A stretch of DNA of 64,000 nucleotides from Ancylobacter crimeensis (lineage in GTDB: Bacteria; Pseudomonadota; Alphaproteobacteria; Rhizobiales; Xanthobacteraceae). A program made the position numbers and the translations under genes. Under the pieces are notes generated by a model that was not told the origin of the DNA, searched no databases, and was given only the letters and a program-made list of their open reading frames with translations. Within the stretch, counting starts at the first letter, position 1, and each line of letters begins with the position of its first letter. Below, one piece after another: positions 18,035 to 25,858 of this stretch. The stretch is from the NCBI RefSeq assembly GCF_023016805.1, contig NZ_JALKCH010000005.1:186001-250000 (forward strand), written 5' to 3'.

Positions 18035-19156
18035 TCATTCCTTCGGGCAGGGTGTGCCTGGCACGCACGGTCCGCGATGCTCGGCGCCCGGGGCGGGCGG
18101 CCTGCCCTGCGGCATCCGGTGTTGCGGGATCTCCGCAGGAGCCCCGAGCATCGGCGGCCTCTGCGGCTGCCGCTCGGGCATCGGATGCGCCTGCGGTGGC
18201 GGCCCGCCCTGCGGCGGACGCCCAGGCTGGGGCTGGCCGGGAGGCGGCCCGCCCTGCGGAGGACGTGCCGGCTGGGGCCGTCCGGGCTGGGGCTGTCCCT
18301 GTGGGGGAGGCCCGCCCTGCGGCGGCTGGCCGGGAGGAGGTCCGCCCTGTGGAGGACGTGCCGGCTGGGGCTGTCCCTGCGGGGGAGGCCCGCCTTGCGG
18401 CGGCTGGCCGGGAGGAGGCCCACCTTGCGGAGGCCGTCCGGGCTGGGGCTGTCCCTGCGGGGGAGGTCCGCCCTGTGGCGGCTGGCCGGGAGGAGGTCCG
18501 CCCTGTGGAGGACGCCCCGGCTGAGGCTGTCCCTGCGGGGGAGGCCCACCCTGAGGCGGCTGGCCGGGGGGAGGTCCACCCTGCGGCGGGCGTCCGCCGG
18601 GCGGGGGCGGGCCATTATTCCATCCGCCGGGCGCCGGCGGGGGATTATGCCATGCAGGCGGAGGCGAATTGTCACGCCATCCGCCGGGAGGGGGCGGGGG
18701 ACCATAACCCGGCCAGCCGGGCGGCGGTGGCGGACGATTGGCCGGTGGCGGTGGGGGCGGTCCGCCGCCCCAACGGTCATTGGTGACGTACCAGGGCTCG
18801 TGCCGGTAGTAGCGGCCCCAGTAATCATTGAAATTGAACCCGACGACCGGAACACCTATGCGCGGGGCGTAGTCCTGCAGGACAACGGTGCGTCCCTGAT
18901 AGAGATAGTTCAGATAACTGCCGGCGACCCAGCCCCGGTATCCGGCGGCGCTGACGTCGCACCATTGATAGTCCTGAAGGCACCCGTACACATCGAGTCC
19001 GGTGCCCTCCGCAAGCACCAGCACGACGGGGTAGGTGAGGCCGGGACCTGACCTCAGATTGAGGTCGGTGATCACGACCGCATTGTCCGCATGCGCCGCC
19101 CCGGCGCCGAGGAGCAGGGCAAGGGATGTCCCCAGTCCAGCCACATATCGCTTCAT
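18035..19156 (-). CDS. Exported SH3b-domain protein with long Pro/Gly/Gln repeat tail
   Basis: A 373-residue exported protein. The signal peptide is residues 1-23 (cleavage after AAHA), followed by a bacterial SH3 domain (about 27-85; LNLRSGPGLTYPVV and GYRGWVAGSYLNY) of the kind that binds cell wall or peptides. The remaining 240 residues are almost only Pro, Gly and Gln, with four near-identical 26-residue units (PPQGGPPPGQ followed by PPQGGPPPQGQPQPGR) encoded by 78-bp tandem repeats. The C-terminus is Cys-containing (GPCVPGTPCPKE). The tail probably spans the periplasm or wall as an extended spacer; function unknown. It stands alone between rpmI and uppP. Confidence 0.88.
   Translation of the reverse strand: MKRYVAGLGTSLALLLGAGAAHADNAVVITDLNLRSGPGLTYPVVLVLAEGTGLDVYGCLQDYQWCDVSAAGYRGWVAGSYLNYLYQGRTVVLQDYAPRIGVPVVGFNFNDYWGRYYRHEPWYVTNDRWGGGPPPPPPANRPPPPPGWPGYGPPPPPGGWRDNSPPPAWHNPPPAPGGWNNGPPPPGGRPPQGGPPPGQPPQGGPPPQGQPQPGRPPQGGPPPGQPPQGGPPPQGQPQPGRPPQGGPPPGQPPQGGPPPQGQPQPARPPQGGPPPGQPPQGGPPPQGQPQPGRPQPARPPQGGPPPGQPQPGRPPQGGPPPQAHPMPERQPQRPPMLGAPAEIPQHRMPQGRPPAPGAEHRGPCVPGTPCPKE
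18215..18590. repeat. 78-bp coding tandem repeats (four units plus partial copies)
   Basis: Four consecutive 78-bp units encode the 26-residue Pro/Gly/Gln repeat in the SH3 protein. Units 1, 2 and 4 end in PGR and unit 3 ends in PAR, followed by a shortened fifth copy. The high nucleotide identity suggests recent expansion by slippage or recombination, so copy number may vary between strains. Confidence 0.85.
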
Positions 19157-19382
19157 TGCACACTCCTGCCGGACCGACGGTCCGCTGTTGCGCCGACGGC
19201 CAAGTAAGGTAGAGCGGTCTCTGGCGGTTTCATGGTGCAGGGGTGTCGTTCATGTGCGGCACATTGAAATCCACACGCCCGGCGTTGCCGCGGCGCCGCG
19301 AAGCGGACAGGATGCACCGCACAATCTGCGATCCCGTCCTCTTCGCCCATCCTGTCCCGCGAACGTCCCGGAACACTGACAC

Positions 19383-20186
19383 ATGCTCGGCACGCTGCTC
19401 GAAGCCCTCCTGCTCGGCCTTCTTGAGGGTCTCACGGAGTTCCTGCCCGTCTCCTCGACCGCTCACATCCTGCTGGCAGGACACTTCCTCGGCTTCGAAA
19501 GCACGGGCAAGACCTTCGAGGTGCTTATCCAGCTCGGCGCATTGCTGGCGATCGTCACGGTCTATTTCGGTCGATTCTGGGAAGTGCTGGTGACGCTGCC
19601 GTCCAGCGCGCGCTCCCGCAATTTCGTCATCGGCATCCTCATCGCGTTCCTGCCCGCGGCGGTCATCGGGGCGGCGCTCCACGGCTTTATCAAGAGCGTG
19701 CTCTTCGAGACGCCCGCGCTCATCTGCGTGATGCTGATTCTCGGCGGCATCGTTCTGCTGTGGGTGGACACGTTGGCGCTGCGCCCGCGCTACACCGACG
19801 CGATGGCCTTTCCCAAGTCGCTGGCGCTGAAGATCGGCTTCATCCAGTGCCTCGCCATGATTCCCGGCACGTCGCGTTCCGGTTCCACCATCGTCGGGGG
19901 GCTGCTGCTGGGAGCCAGCAAGCAGGCCGCGGCGGAATTCTCGTTCTTCCTCGCGCTGCCCACCATGGCGGGCGCCTTCGCCTATGACCTTTACAAGAAC
20001 TACAGCCTGCTCTCGAAGGACGACGCGCTGACGATCGGTGTCGGCTTCGTGGCGGCCTTCGTGGCCGGCGTCTTCGTGGTGAAGACCCTGCTCGCCTTCA
20101 TCTCGCGCCACGGCCTTGCCCCGTTCGGCTGGTGGCGGATTCTGGTCGGCGGTGCCGGTCTCGTCGCGCTTGCTCTGGTGGGGTGA
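19383..20186 (+). CDS. uppP: Undecaprenyl-diphosphatase
   Basis: Dephosphorylates undecaprenyl pyrophosphate to recycle the lipid carrier of peptidoglycan synthesis; overexpression of the family gives bacitracin resistance. The 267-residue integral membrane protein has the catalytic glutamate-rich motif [14 protein letters not shown] near residue 15 and the phosphate-binding motif [10 protein letters not shown] near residue 161, with about eight membrane helices. It is followed by a bidirectional terminator and a convergent complex I-associated gene, a common Rhizobiales arrangement. Confidence 0.97.
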   Translation: MLGTLLEALLLGLLEGLTEFLPVSSTAHILLAGHFLGFESTGKTFEVLIQLGALLAIVTVYFGRFWEVLVTLPSSARSRNFVIGILIAFLPAAVIGAALHGFIKSVLFETPALICVMLILGGIVLLWVDTLALRPRYTDAMAFPKSLALKIGFIQCLAMIPGTSRSGSTIVGGLLLGASKQAAAEFSFFLALPTMAGAFAYDLYKNYSLLSKDDALTIGVGFVAAFVAGVFVVKTLLAFISRHGLAPFGWWRILVGGAGLVALALVG

Positions 20187-20206
20187 GCGCCACGGCATTA
20201 CCCAAG

Positions 20207-20233
20207 AAAAAGGGAGGCCGCGGCCTCCCTTTG
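20207..20233. terminator. Bidirectional intrinsic terminator uppP / NDUFA9-like gene
   Basis: The inverted repeat aaagggaggcc / ggcctcccttt surrounds a 2-base centre and is flanked by A-rich sequence on the left and T-rich sequence on the right. It lies between two converging genes and can end transcripts from both. Confidence 0.75.
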
Positions 20234-20259
20234 CAGTCTCCAACGGTGAAGGCGACGCC

Positions 20260-21288
20260 TCAGGCTTCTTCGGGCCGGCTGAACTGGCCCGCCTTGCGGT
20301 AGCGCCACAGATAGCCGGGCAGCACCGCGCCGAGCGCGGTCGGCTGGATGCCGAGGCCTTCCAGCGTGCGGCCTTCCGCGATAGCCGCCGCCGAGACCAC
20401 ATTGTCATGGGCCAGAAGCTTCACCTGGTCGCGCGTCAGCAGGGGCGCCGGCAGAAGCTGGGCGAAACGCGCGAGGATGTCGGCAAGGCCGAAGGGCATC
20501 GGCGCCAGCACGCGTTTGCGGCCGATCTCGGCCAGCATCGTCTGCATCAGCTCGCGGAAGGTGCGAACTTCCGGCCCGCCGAGCTCGTAGACCGTGCCCG
20601 GCTTTGCCTTCTCGTCCACCGCCCGGCCGATCGCCGCCGCGACATCGCCGACGAAGACGGGCTGGAATTTCGTCGCGCCGCCGCCGATCAGCGGCAGCAC
20701 CGGATCAAGGCGGGAAAGCGCAGCGAAGCGGTTGAAGAACTCGTCTTCCGGCCCGAAGACGAGCGAGGGACGGAACACCACCACATCCGGCTTGAGCTCG
20801 AAAGCCGCCGCTTCGCCCGCCGCCTTGGAGCGTGCATAGCCCGAAGCGGAGTTTGCATCCGCGCCGATCGCCGAGACGTGAATGAGCCGGGCGCCGACCT
20901 CCTTCGCTGCCGCGGCCACCTGCCGGGCGCCGAAGCCCTGCACCGCGTCGAAGCGCTGCTTGCCGCCCTCATGCATGATGCCGACGAGGTTGATGACGAC
21001 CTCGGCCCCTTCCGCCGCCCGCAGCACCGAGGCCGGGTAGCGCAGATTGGCCTGCACCGGATTGATCTGGCCCACCGCACCCAGCGGCTGGAGGTGGCCG
21101 GCAAGGTCCGGCCGGCGCACCGCGACGCGGATCCGCCATCCCTGCCGGGCCAGCGCCCGCACGACATGCCGCCCGATGAAGCCCGAGCCGCCATAGATGG
21201 TGACGAGCCGCGACATCGGCGCCGGCCGGCTCAGCATTTCCGCCTCGCTGGGCAAGGGCATCTCGATGGGGTGGGAAGGCTCGACCAT
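20260..21288 (-). CDS. Complex I NDUFA9-family (atypical SDR) protein
   Basis: A 342-residue member of the atypical short-chain dehydrogenase/NAD-epimerase family related to mitochondrial NDUFA9. It has the nucleotide-binding motif VTIYGGSGFIGRHVVRAL near residue 29, the active-site region ARSKAAGEAAAF with tyrosine and lysine near residue 151, and VFRPSLVFGPEDEFFNRF near residue 171. In Alphaproteobacteria such proteins are linked to respiratory complex I assembly or stability, but no nuo gene is nearby. A ribosome-binding site (GGGAGAA) supports the start at 21288; a shorter start at 21216 is possible. Confidence 0.88.
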   Translation of the reverse strand: MVEPSHPIEMPLPSEAEMLSRPAPMSRLVTIYGGSGFIGRHVVRALARQGWRIRVAVRRPDLAGHLQPLGAVGQINPVQANLRYPASVLRAAEGAEVVINLVGIMHEGGKQRFDAVQGFGARQVAAAAKEVGARLIHVSAIGADANSASGYARSKAAGEAAAFELKPDVVVFRPSLVFGPEDEFFNRFAALSRLDPVLPLIGGGATKFQPVFVGDVAAAIGRAVDEKAKPGTVYELGGPEVRTFRELMQTMLAEIGRKRVLAPMPFGLADILARFAQLLPAPLLTRDQVKLLAHDNVVSAAAIAEGRTLEGLGIQPTALGAVLPGYLWRYRKAGQFSRPEEA

Positions 21289-21519
21289 GACGTTCTCCCG
21301 GCGCGCTCCGTGACTGAGGTTGAGGATTAGCGCGCCCTTGCGCGAGCGTCCAGCGCGCAGCCGACCCGAGGCGGCTCAACTTCTTGCGGCGCACAATCGC
21401 ACCGTGCCGGCCGGGGTCATCAACAGGGGAATCCGCAAACGCGACGATTTCCGCATCAAGCGCGTTGACAAGTCCGATGCCACCCGACTATCTCTCGCCG
21501 CCATGCCGAGACGGCATGT

Positions 21520-21604
21520 GCCCAGGTGGCGGAATTGGTAGACGCGCTGGTTTCAGGTACCAGTGGGTAACACCGTGGAGGTTCGAGTCCTCTCCTGGGC
21601 ACCA
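21520..21604 (+). tRNA. tRNA-Leu (anticodon CAG)
   Basis: An 85-nt type II tRNA with encoded CCA. The acceptor stem is gcccagg / cctgggc, the anticodon arm ctggt-ttcaggt-accag gives CAG (reads CUG), the variable arm is long, and the T arm contains ggttcgagtcc. Its 3' end from 21588 is the left attachment site of an integrated element: the 18-base segment tcctctcctgggcaccat recurs at 27437. Confidence 0.97.
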
Positions 21605-21605
21605 T
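21588..21605 (+). repeat. attL: 18-bp direct repeat at the tRNA-Leu 3' end
   Basis: tcctctcctgggcaccat covers the 3' part of the tRNA T arm, acceptor strand, CCA and two further bases. The identical 18 bases occur at 27437-27454. The copy next to the integrase restores a complete tRNA, as is usual for tRNA-targeted integrases. Confidence 0.88.
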
Positions 21606-21667
21606 CACTCCCCTAATGCCTTGATTTTGCTGAGGGCCTTGTTAATACAAGGGTTTTGACGTGCCGA

Positions 21668-21690
21668 CCGGTACACACGGGCGGTACACA
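21668..21690 (+). repeat. Candidate integrase arm-type sites near attL
   Basis: ccggtacaca (21668-21677) and gcggtacaca (21681-21690) are direct repeats spaced 13 bases apart just inside attL and before the integrase ORF. A third copy, ccggtacaca, lies at 27363-27372 just inside attR. The placement fits arm-type binding sites of a lambda-like integrase; this is inference from position and identity. Confidence 0.45.
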
Positions 21691-23309
21691 TGGTCCTCAG
21701 GATGGCACGGCCGATGCGCCGGGAAGATAGCTCCTACATCCAGTTTCGGCAGCGGGTTCCCGCCGATCTTGTCGGCAAGGTAGCCGGTCATGGGGTCGTT
21801 ATTCTGTTTCCCGCAGAAGGCGGCGATCCACCCTCCGCTGTGAATGCGACTATCGGCAAGGCAGAAGTCAAGTTCTCCCTCCGCACCCGTGACCCGCGTG
21901 TAGCGGCGATCCGCAAGGGGCTCGCGGAGGTGCGCCTGCAACGGCTTTATGACAGCCTGCGGCAGCCTCCCCGTCACCTTTCCACGCGGGAAGTGGTGGC
22001 ACTGGCCGGGGAGCTTTACCGCGAAGACATGGCGCTGTGGGAGGACAATCCGGCCTCGGCTGCGGTCTGGCGGAAGTTTCGGGATGCGATGGCGTCATCC
22101 CGGCTCGACGATGAGGGTGCCCTCGAACGTGAGATGGCTCCCTTCATAGACCGGCTGCTCGCCATGCGGGGCTTGGTGATCGACGACGACAGCCGCTCCC
22201 GCCTTGCCCCTGCTGTGCGGAAGGCGATTGCCGATGCAGCGGTGACGCTGGAACGGCGTGCCAGCCTCGACTATGGGCCGGACCTTCTGGTGCATCAGTA
22301 TCCTGCGTGGCAGGGGCCTGAGGCTGTGGGCGGCACGGACAACAAGCATAGGGAAGGGCCGTCCCCCCAGTTGTCCGGCAAAGCGGTATCCATGCGCGGC
22401 TTGGTCGATGGCTGGTGGCAGGAAGCGAAGGCGGCGGGAAGGTCGATCAAGACCCATCAGGCTTATTCATCGGCCATGGATCGGTTGGTCGAGCATGTCG
22501 GGCACGACGATGCCTCCCGGATCACCTCGGATCACGTTCTGGCCCTGAAAGACAGTCGCCTTGCTTCCGGTATCAGCCCCAAGACGGTGAAAGACAGCGA
22601 TCTGGCTGGCCTCAAGGCCGTATTCGGATGGGCCGTGGCCAACAGGCGGTTGGCGTCGAACCCGGCTGACGGGATCAAGGTCCAGCGTGCCCGGCCGATC
22701 AAGCTGCGGGACCGGGGGTTCACCGATGCGGAGGCAGAGGCGGTGCTCTCTGCGGCCTCCTGTCACCGGCAGGGCAAGGAGAGGCCCAAGACCTTCGCCG
22801 CGAAACGGTGGGTGCCGTGGCTGTGCGCCTATACCGGTGCGCGGGTCGGGGAGGTAGCGCAACTGCGCAAACAGGACGTTCGGCAGCAAGGTGATAGCTG
22901 GATTATCACGCTCACGCCCGAGGCCGGGCCGATCAAGAACAAAGAGGCACGGGAGGTACCGCTGCATCCCCATCTGGTGGAGATGGGCTTTCCTGATTTC
23001 GTCAGAGGTTCGGCGGAAGGCTACCTGTTCCTCTCTCCCAGCCGCGACGGGCACATCAACGGCCCTCTACAGGGCCTCAAGAACCGCTTGGCAGAGTTCG
23101 GCCGGTCCATCGTTGCCGACCCGAACGTTGCCCCCAACCATGCGTGGCGGCACCGGTTCAAGACCGTGGGCATGGAGGCCGGTATATCGGAGCGGGTCTT
23201 GGATGCCATCTGCGGCCATGCTCCGAAGACGGTTGGACAGACCTACGGCATGGTGACGATCCCGACCAAGGTGGACGCGATAAGGCGGCTGCCGAGGTAT
23301 GGCGCTTGA
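21690..23309 (+). CDS. Tyrosine site-specific recombinase (integrase)
   Basis: A 539-residue phage-type integrase, long for the family. The N-terminal region begins like DUF6538-type integrases (SSYIQFRQRVPADLVGKVAG), a core-binding SAM-like domain spans about 230-330, and the catalytic domain covers about 340-530. Active-site residues are visible: arginine in AYTGARVGEVAQLR, the H-x-x-R pair in NHAWRHRFKT, and ICGHAPKTVGQTYG, which holds the second histidine and the terminal nucleophilic tyrosine. It lies 85 bases inside attL and would catalyse integration into tRNA-Leu. The domain looks intact, so the element may still be mobile if an excisionase is supplied. Confidence 0.93.
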   Translation: MVLRMARPMRREDSSYIQFRQRVPADLVGKVAGHGVVILFPAEGGDPPSAVNATIGKAEVKFSLRTRDPRVAAIRKGLAEVRLQRLYDSLRQPPRHLSTREVVALAGELYREDMALWEDNPASAAVWRKFRDAMASSRLDDEGALEREMAPFIDRLLAMRGLVIDDDSRSRLAPAVRKAIADAAVTLERRASLDYGPDLLVHQYPAWQGPEAVGGTDNKHREGPSPQLSGKAVSMRGLVDGWWQEAKAAGRSIKTHQAYSSAMDRLVEHVGHDDASRITSDHVLALKDSRLASGISPKTVKDSDLAGLKAVFGWAVANRRLASNPADGIKVQRARPIKLRDRGFTDAEAEAVLSAASCHRQGKERPKTFAAKRWVPWLCAYTGARVGEVAQLRKQDVRQQGDSWIITLTPEAGPIKNKEAREVPLHPHLVEMGFPDFVRGSAEGYLFLSPSRDGHINGPLQGLKNRLAEFGRSIVADPNVAPNHAWRHRFKTVGMEAGISERVLDAICGHAPKTVGQTYGMVTIPTKVDAIRRLPRYGA

Positions 23310-23703
23310 GCCGGTCGGGTTCCTCTGCCGCGCTCAACTCCCGCCCTGTAATGGCTCAGTGGGATTGGATGTCGGGGGCGGCATGTTCTCGTTACGCGGG
23401 CGGTCTGGCCAAAAAGACAACTTGAAGCATTCAGTCGCAATCCTGCGACAATCTGTCCAAATACTTCACTAAAATCATGGCTTCATTCACACGAAGTTAT
23501 GTATTTTGTTATATAATGATTAAGTCATTGATTATTTTGCATAGAAAGGTCGGATATTTCGCAGTCGAAAACTTCATTTCGATTAATAATTGATTTGAAT
23601 CGGGCCATTCGGACAATCGAAGTCTGATTTTCAACGTTGATGTTCCAGCTATTTGCATCATCCTGTTTGCGAGCACTGACGCTCAATCGCAGGAGGCATT
23701 ACG
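23310..23703. other. AT-rich intergenic region inside the element
   Basis: 394 bases without a convincing gene. The first 120 bases have normal composition; 23430-23640 is strongly AT-rich and contains a perfect TATAAT at 23512-23517 with a TTCACA 20 bases before it. It probably holds the promoter for the plus-strand genes that follow. No excisionase-like ORF was found here. Confidence 0.6.
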
Positions 23704-24078
23704 ATGCAGGCCATCAACGCTTTCCCGTTTCCGTTCTCGCCCACGCCCTATGGATGCCGGTTGGAAGACATCCCCGACGACATCGTGACCGGGGACGGCT
23801 GGAAGCCCCTCGACGCCGTGAACCTCGATCACCTGCCGCCGCCCGGCTGGTACACGGTGGGGCACTGGTCGGCACTGACGGAGCCCGGCATCTTCCGCTT
23901 GCTCTCCGGGCCCCTTCACGAAGCCCTCGCAGACATGGAAGCGCAGGCGGTAGCGGCCAGCCGCAGAGAGGGCATCGAACCCATTGACTGGCCAGCCCCT
24001 CCCGCCTTGGTGGCCATCGGGATCGAGACGGTGAAGCTAATACCGGAGATTGTCCTGCGGGACATCACACGCGGCTGA
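23704..24078 (+). CDS. Hypothetical protein of the integrated element (124 aa)
   Basis: I do not recognise this protein. It is 124 residues, acidic, without signal peptide or membrane helix, and rich in prolines and aromatic residues. It begins MQAINAFPFPFSPTPYG, and the middle reads LPPPGWYTVGHWSALTEPG. A good ribosome-binding site (GGAGG) lies 10 bases before the ATG, which together with normal codon use supports it as a real gene. It is the first gene after the AT-rich promoter region. Confidence 0.7.
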   Translation: MQAINAFPFPFSPTPYGCRLEDIPDDIVTGDGWKPLDAVNLDHLPPPGWYTVGHWSALTEPGIFRLLSGPLHEALADMEAQAVAASRREGIEPIDWPAPPALVAIGIETVKLIPEIVLRDITRG

Positions 24079-24269
24079 TGCATCGGTGGGGCGGGCGGGG
24101 TCTTCCTGTCCCGCCTCTCCGGTTTCTTCGCCAGACGGACACGGCGCATAGACGGCAATCTTTTCGAGCGTTCGTTGACATCGGCAGGCCACCCCCTGCC
24201 CCTCGACCTCGCCGCCCACCTCATCGCCCTCGGCTACGACCTTCCCGCCCTCGAACGCCGTTACGCATC
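24079..24269 (+). other. Spacer with possible micro-ORF coupled to the BRO-N gene
   Basis: In the frame ending TGA at 24271-24273 the DNA stays open from 24079 and the last codons read DLAAHLIALGYDLPALERRY, which looks like an amphipathic protein end. The only usual start codon is a TTG at 24175, giving 32 residues. Its stop overlaps the ATG of the next gene (ATGA), suggesting translational coupling. It may also be the tail of a gene truncated by deletion. Confidence 0.35.
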
Positions 24270-24521
24270 ATGAGCAACCTCACAACCTACACCTTCGGCA
24301 CCCACACGATCCGCGTCGTGACGATTGACCGGGAGCCTTGGTTCGTCGCGGCGGATGTCTGCCACGCTCTGGACGCCTACCTCGGACCCCGTTCGGGGAG
24401 GCCAAATGTTACTGCGGCCAAGGGACATGCCGGGGAGCCCCTGAACGAAGCTGCCGATGCCATGGCGAAAGCCGAGGCGCACAGGCAGCAGGCGATGGGC
24501 AGCATCGTCGGGGCTCCGTGA
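24270..24521 (+). CDS. Chimeric ORF: BRO-N fragment joined to an RNase HI C-terminus
   Basis: An 83-residue ORF. Residues 1-33 match the start of the BRO-N (phage antirepressor) domain, with HTIRVVTIDREPWFVAADVC. Residues 48-70 match the C-terminal end of RNase HI: AAKGHAGEPLNEAADAMAKA corresponds to the family KGHAGHPxNExxDxLAR segment, including the conserved asparagine-glutamate and the aspartate. Neither domain is complete: BRO-N lacks its second half and RNase H lacks its beta-sheet core and other catalytic acids. The likely explanation is an in-frame deletion between two phage genes. The start overlaps an upstream stop (ATGA). Confidence 0.6.
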   Translation: MSNLTTYTFGTHTIRVVTIDREPWFVAADVCHALDAYLGPRSGRPNVTAAKGHAGEPLNEAADAMAKAEAHRQQAMGSIVGAP

Positions 24522-24575
24522 CGCGGCGCTACCTCCAATCCCGGACAAACGATCATCTTCGATACTCCGTCTTCC

Positions 24576-24947
24576 ATGTCGTCCCCCGCCGCTTCCGGCA
24601 CCGAGGGCGACACGGCTTCATTTACGCCTACGGCCTCCGTCGCCCCCTCTGCCATCGCCCTCTCTTTGACGCCGGCTGGCAATGGCCGGTATGCCGCCTT
24701 CCTGCCTGATGGCGAGCACCTTCTCACCAGCCGCCAGCCGCTCTATGCCGGTGCCCGTGTCCTCATGGCCCGTGGTGTCGATCCGGCCACGCCCCTCACC
24801 ATCCGCCATGACGGAGCCTCTAACGTCGCCATGCGTTCGGCCGTGGGGAAGGCGGCTCGCCTCTACGTGAGGGAACGAGACACAGGGGGCATCCTGACCG
24901 TTCCATATCGCCCTCACCCCCTCTCGGCTTCTGGAAGGGCTCCCTGA
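24576..24947 (+). CDS. Hypothetical protein of the integrated element (123 aa)
   Basis: Not assigned to a function. The first 30 residues are Ser/Thr/Ala-rich and low in complexity. The remaining 90 look like a compact domain with GRYAAFLPDGEHLLTSRQPL and ARVLMARGVDPATPLTIRHDG; I have a weak recollection of similar small conserved proteins in Rhizobiales genomes, without known role. Its TGA overlaps the ATG of the following 41-aa ORF (TGATG), so they are translationally coupled, and the virion gene follows directly. Together they form a tight three-gene run. Confidence 0.6.
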   Translation: MSSPAASGTEGDTASFTPTASVAPSAIALSLTPAGNGRYAAFLPDGEHLLTSRQPLYAGARVLMARGVDPATPLTIRHDGASNVAMRSAVGKAARLYVRERDTGGILTVPYRPHPLSASGRAP

Positions 24948-25060
24948 TGTACCCGGTATCGACCAAGGACGCCCATTCGGGGGTGTCGGGCTATATCGGG
25001 TGCCCGGAATGCAAATGCCCGTCTGTGGTGAGAGCCGTGTGGCCCGATGCCCCATGCTGC
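24929..25060 (+). repeat. Imperfect direct repeat, copy 1 (with 25722-25845)
   Basis: A segment of about 120 bases starting with cttctggaagggctc, containing gtatcgaccaaggacgccca and gtgtcgggctat, recurs with divergence on the other side of the gp14-like gene. Each copy carries the ribosome-binding site and coding region of a small STKDAH ORF. Confidence 0.7.
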
Positions 25061-25072
25061 TTGAAGACCTGA
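24947..25072 (+). CDS. Small ORF A with STKDAH motif and clustered cysteines (41 aa)
   Basis: Starts at the ATG overlapping the previous stop and ends 2 bases before the next gene. The peptide begins MYPVSTKDAHSGVSGYIG and then contains CPECKCPS and a CC pair, five cysteines in total, suggesting metal binding. The ribosome-binding segment ctggaagggct lies before it. A paralogous ORF lies at 25742 with the same upstream segment. Function unknown; the two copies and the packed gene order argue that it is translated. Confidence 0.5.
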   Translation: MYPVSTKDAHSGVSGYIGCPECKCPSVVRAVWPDAPCCLKT

Positions 25073-25074
25073 GC

Positions 25075-25704
25075 ATGTGTGTCGGACCCGCAGCCATCGC
25101 CATCGCGGCTGCAAGCTCCCTCGTCTCCTATGTCGGGGCTGCACAGCAGGCGAAAGCCCAGAACCAGTATTACGCCCAGAACGCCGCTGCCGCCCAGGAG
25201 GCCGCTGTCAACCAGTATGCGGCCCTCGGACACAAGCAGGAGCAGGAACGCAAGGCAGCCAGCCTCGACCTGCAACAGAGTAACCTGGAAGCCCTCAAGG
25301 CCCGCTCAACGACCGCTACGGGCGCTGGGGAGGCCGGGGTGTCTGGCTTGTCCGTCGATGCCCTGATCGGGGACATCTTCGCCCAGCAGGGTCGCAAGAC
25401 CGAGGCTATTACCAGCAACTACGCCATGACCTCCGACAGTATCCGAGCCCAGATGGACGAGGTACAGGCGCAGGCAACCTCCCGGATCAACTCCGTGCAG
25501 AGGGCGGCAAGCCCTAATCCCCTCGCCTACATCGTGCAGGGGGCCAGCAATGGGCTCGCCATCGCATCGGGCAAGTCTGTTCCCGGTACGGTGACGGCCA
25601 CGCCCAGCACCACCAAGACGAACGGCCTGTTCGGGGCGGCCGACGAACAGACCTACACCAGCTTCTACACCGCTGGCGGCAAGGCCAAGTCCTATGGCTG
25701 GTGA
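25075..25704 (+). CDS. T7 gp14-like internal virion protein
   Basis: A 209-residue protein resembling podovirus internal core protein gp14, which is ejected into the host envelope with the phage DNA. It starts MCVGPAAIAIAAASSLVSYVG (hydrophobic, as in T7 MCWAAAIPIA), then an alanine/glutamine-rich helical region AAQQAKAQNQYYAQNAAAAQ with heptad character, and a central RKTEAITSNYAMTSDSIRAQMDEV. T7 gp14 is 196 residues with the same layout. This is the clearest structural phage gene in the element; its usual partners (gp15, gp16, portal, head, tail) are absent. The weak ribosome-binding site suggests coupling to the upstream small ORF. Confidence 0.7.
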   Translation: MCVGPAAIAIAAASSLVSYVGAAQQAKAQNQYYAQNAAAAQEAAVNQYAALGHKQEQERKAASLDLQQSNLEALKARSTTATGAGEAGVSGLSVDALIGDIFAQQGRKTEAITSNYAMTSDSIRAQMDEVQAQATSRINSVQRAASPNPLAYIVQGASNGLAIASGKSVPGTVTATPSTTKTNGLFGAADEQTYTSFYTAGGKAKSYGW

Positions 25705-25721
25705 GGGATGCAGCCTGCCTG

Positions 25722-25845
25722 ACTTCTGGAAGGGCTCTCTGATGTCGGACGTATCGACCAAGGACGCCCATTTGAGGCTGTCGGGCTATGTCGGTACTGC
25801 GAACCCCAAACGCCCGCCTGTGAACGCTATGGTGTGTAGTGATGC
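25722..25845 (+). repeat. Imperfect direct repeat, copy 2 (with 24929-25060)
   Basis: Second copy of the repeat, starting cttctggaagggctc with gtatcgaccaaggacgccca. Similarity is highest over the first 75 bases and then falls off. The two copies flank the gp14-like gene in the same orientation, so recombination between them would delete that gene. Confidence 0.7.
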
Positions 25846-25858
25846 CGTATCGGCCTGA
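25742..25858 (+). CDS. Small ORF B, paralogue of ORF A (38 aa)
   Basis: Begins MSDVSTKDAHLRLSGYVG, matching ORF A at STKDAH and SGYxG, but the cysteine cluster is replaced by TANPKRPPVN, leaving one cysteine. It overlaps the start of the following HNH-like gene by 17 bases in another frame. A ribosome-binding segment (ggaaggg) identical to that of ORF A precedes it. Function unknown. Confidence 0.42.
   Translation: MSDVSTKDAHLRLSGYVGTANPKRPPVNAMVCSDAVSA

Noticed and set aside
18215-18590. CRISPR-like appearance of regularly spaced repeats
   Set aside because: The units are contiguous 78-bp in-frame coding repeats without unique spacers and no cas genes are nearby.
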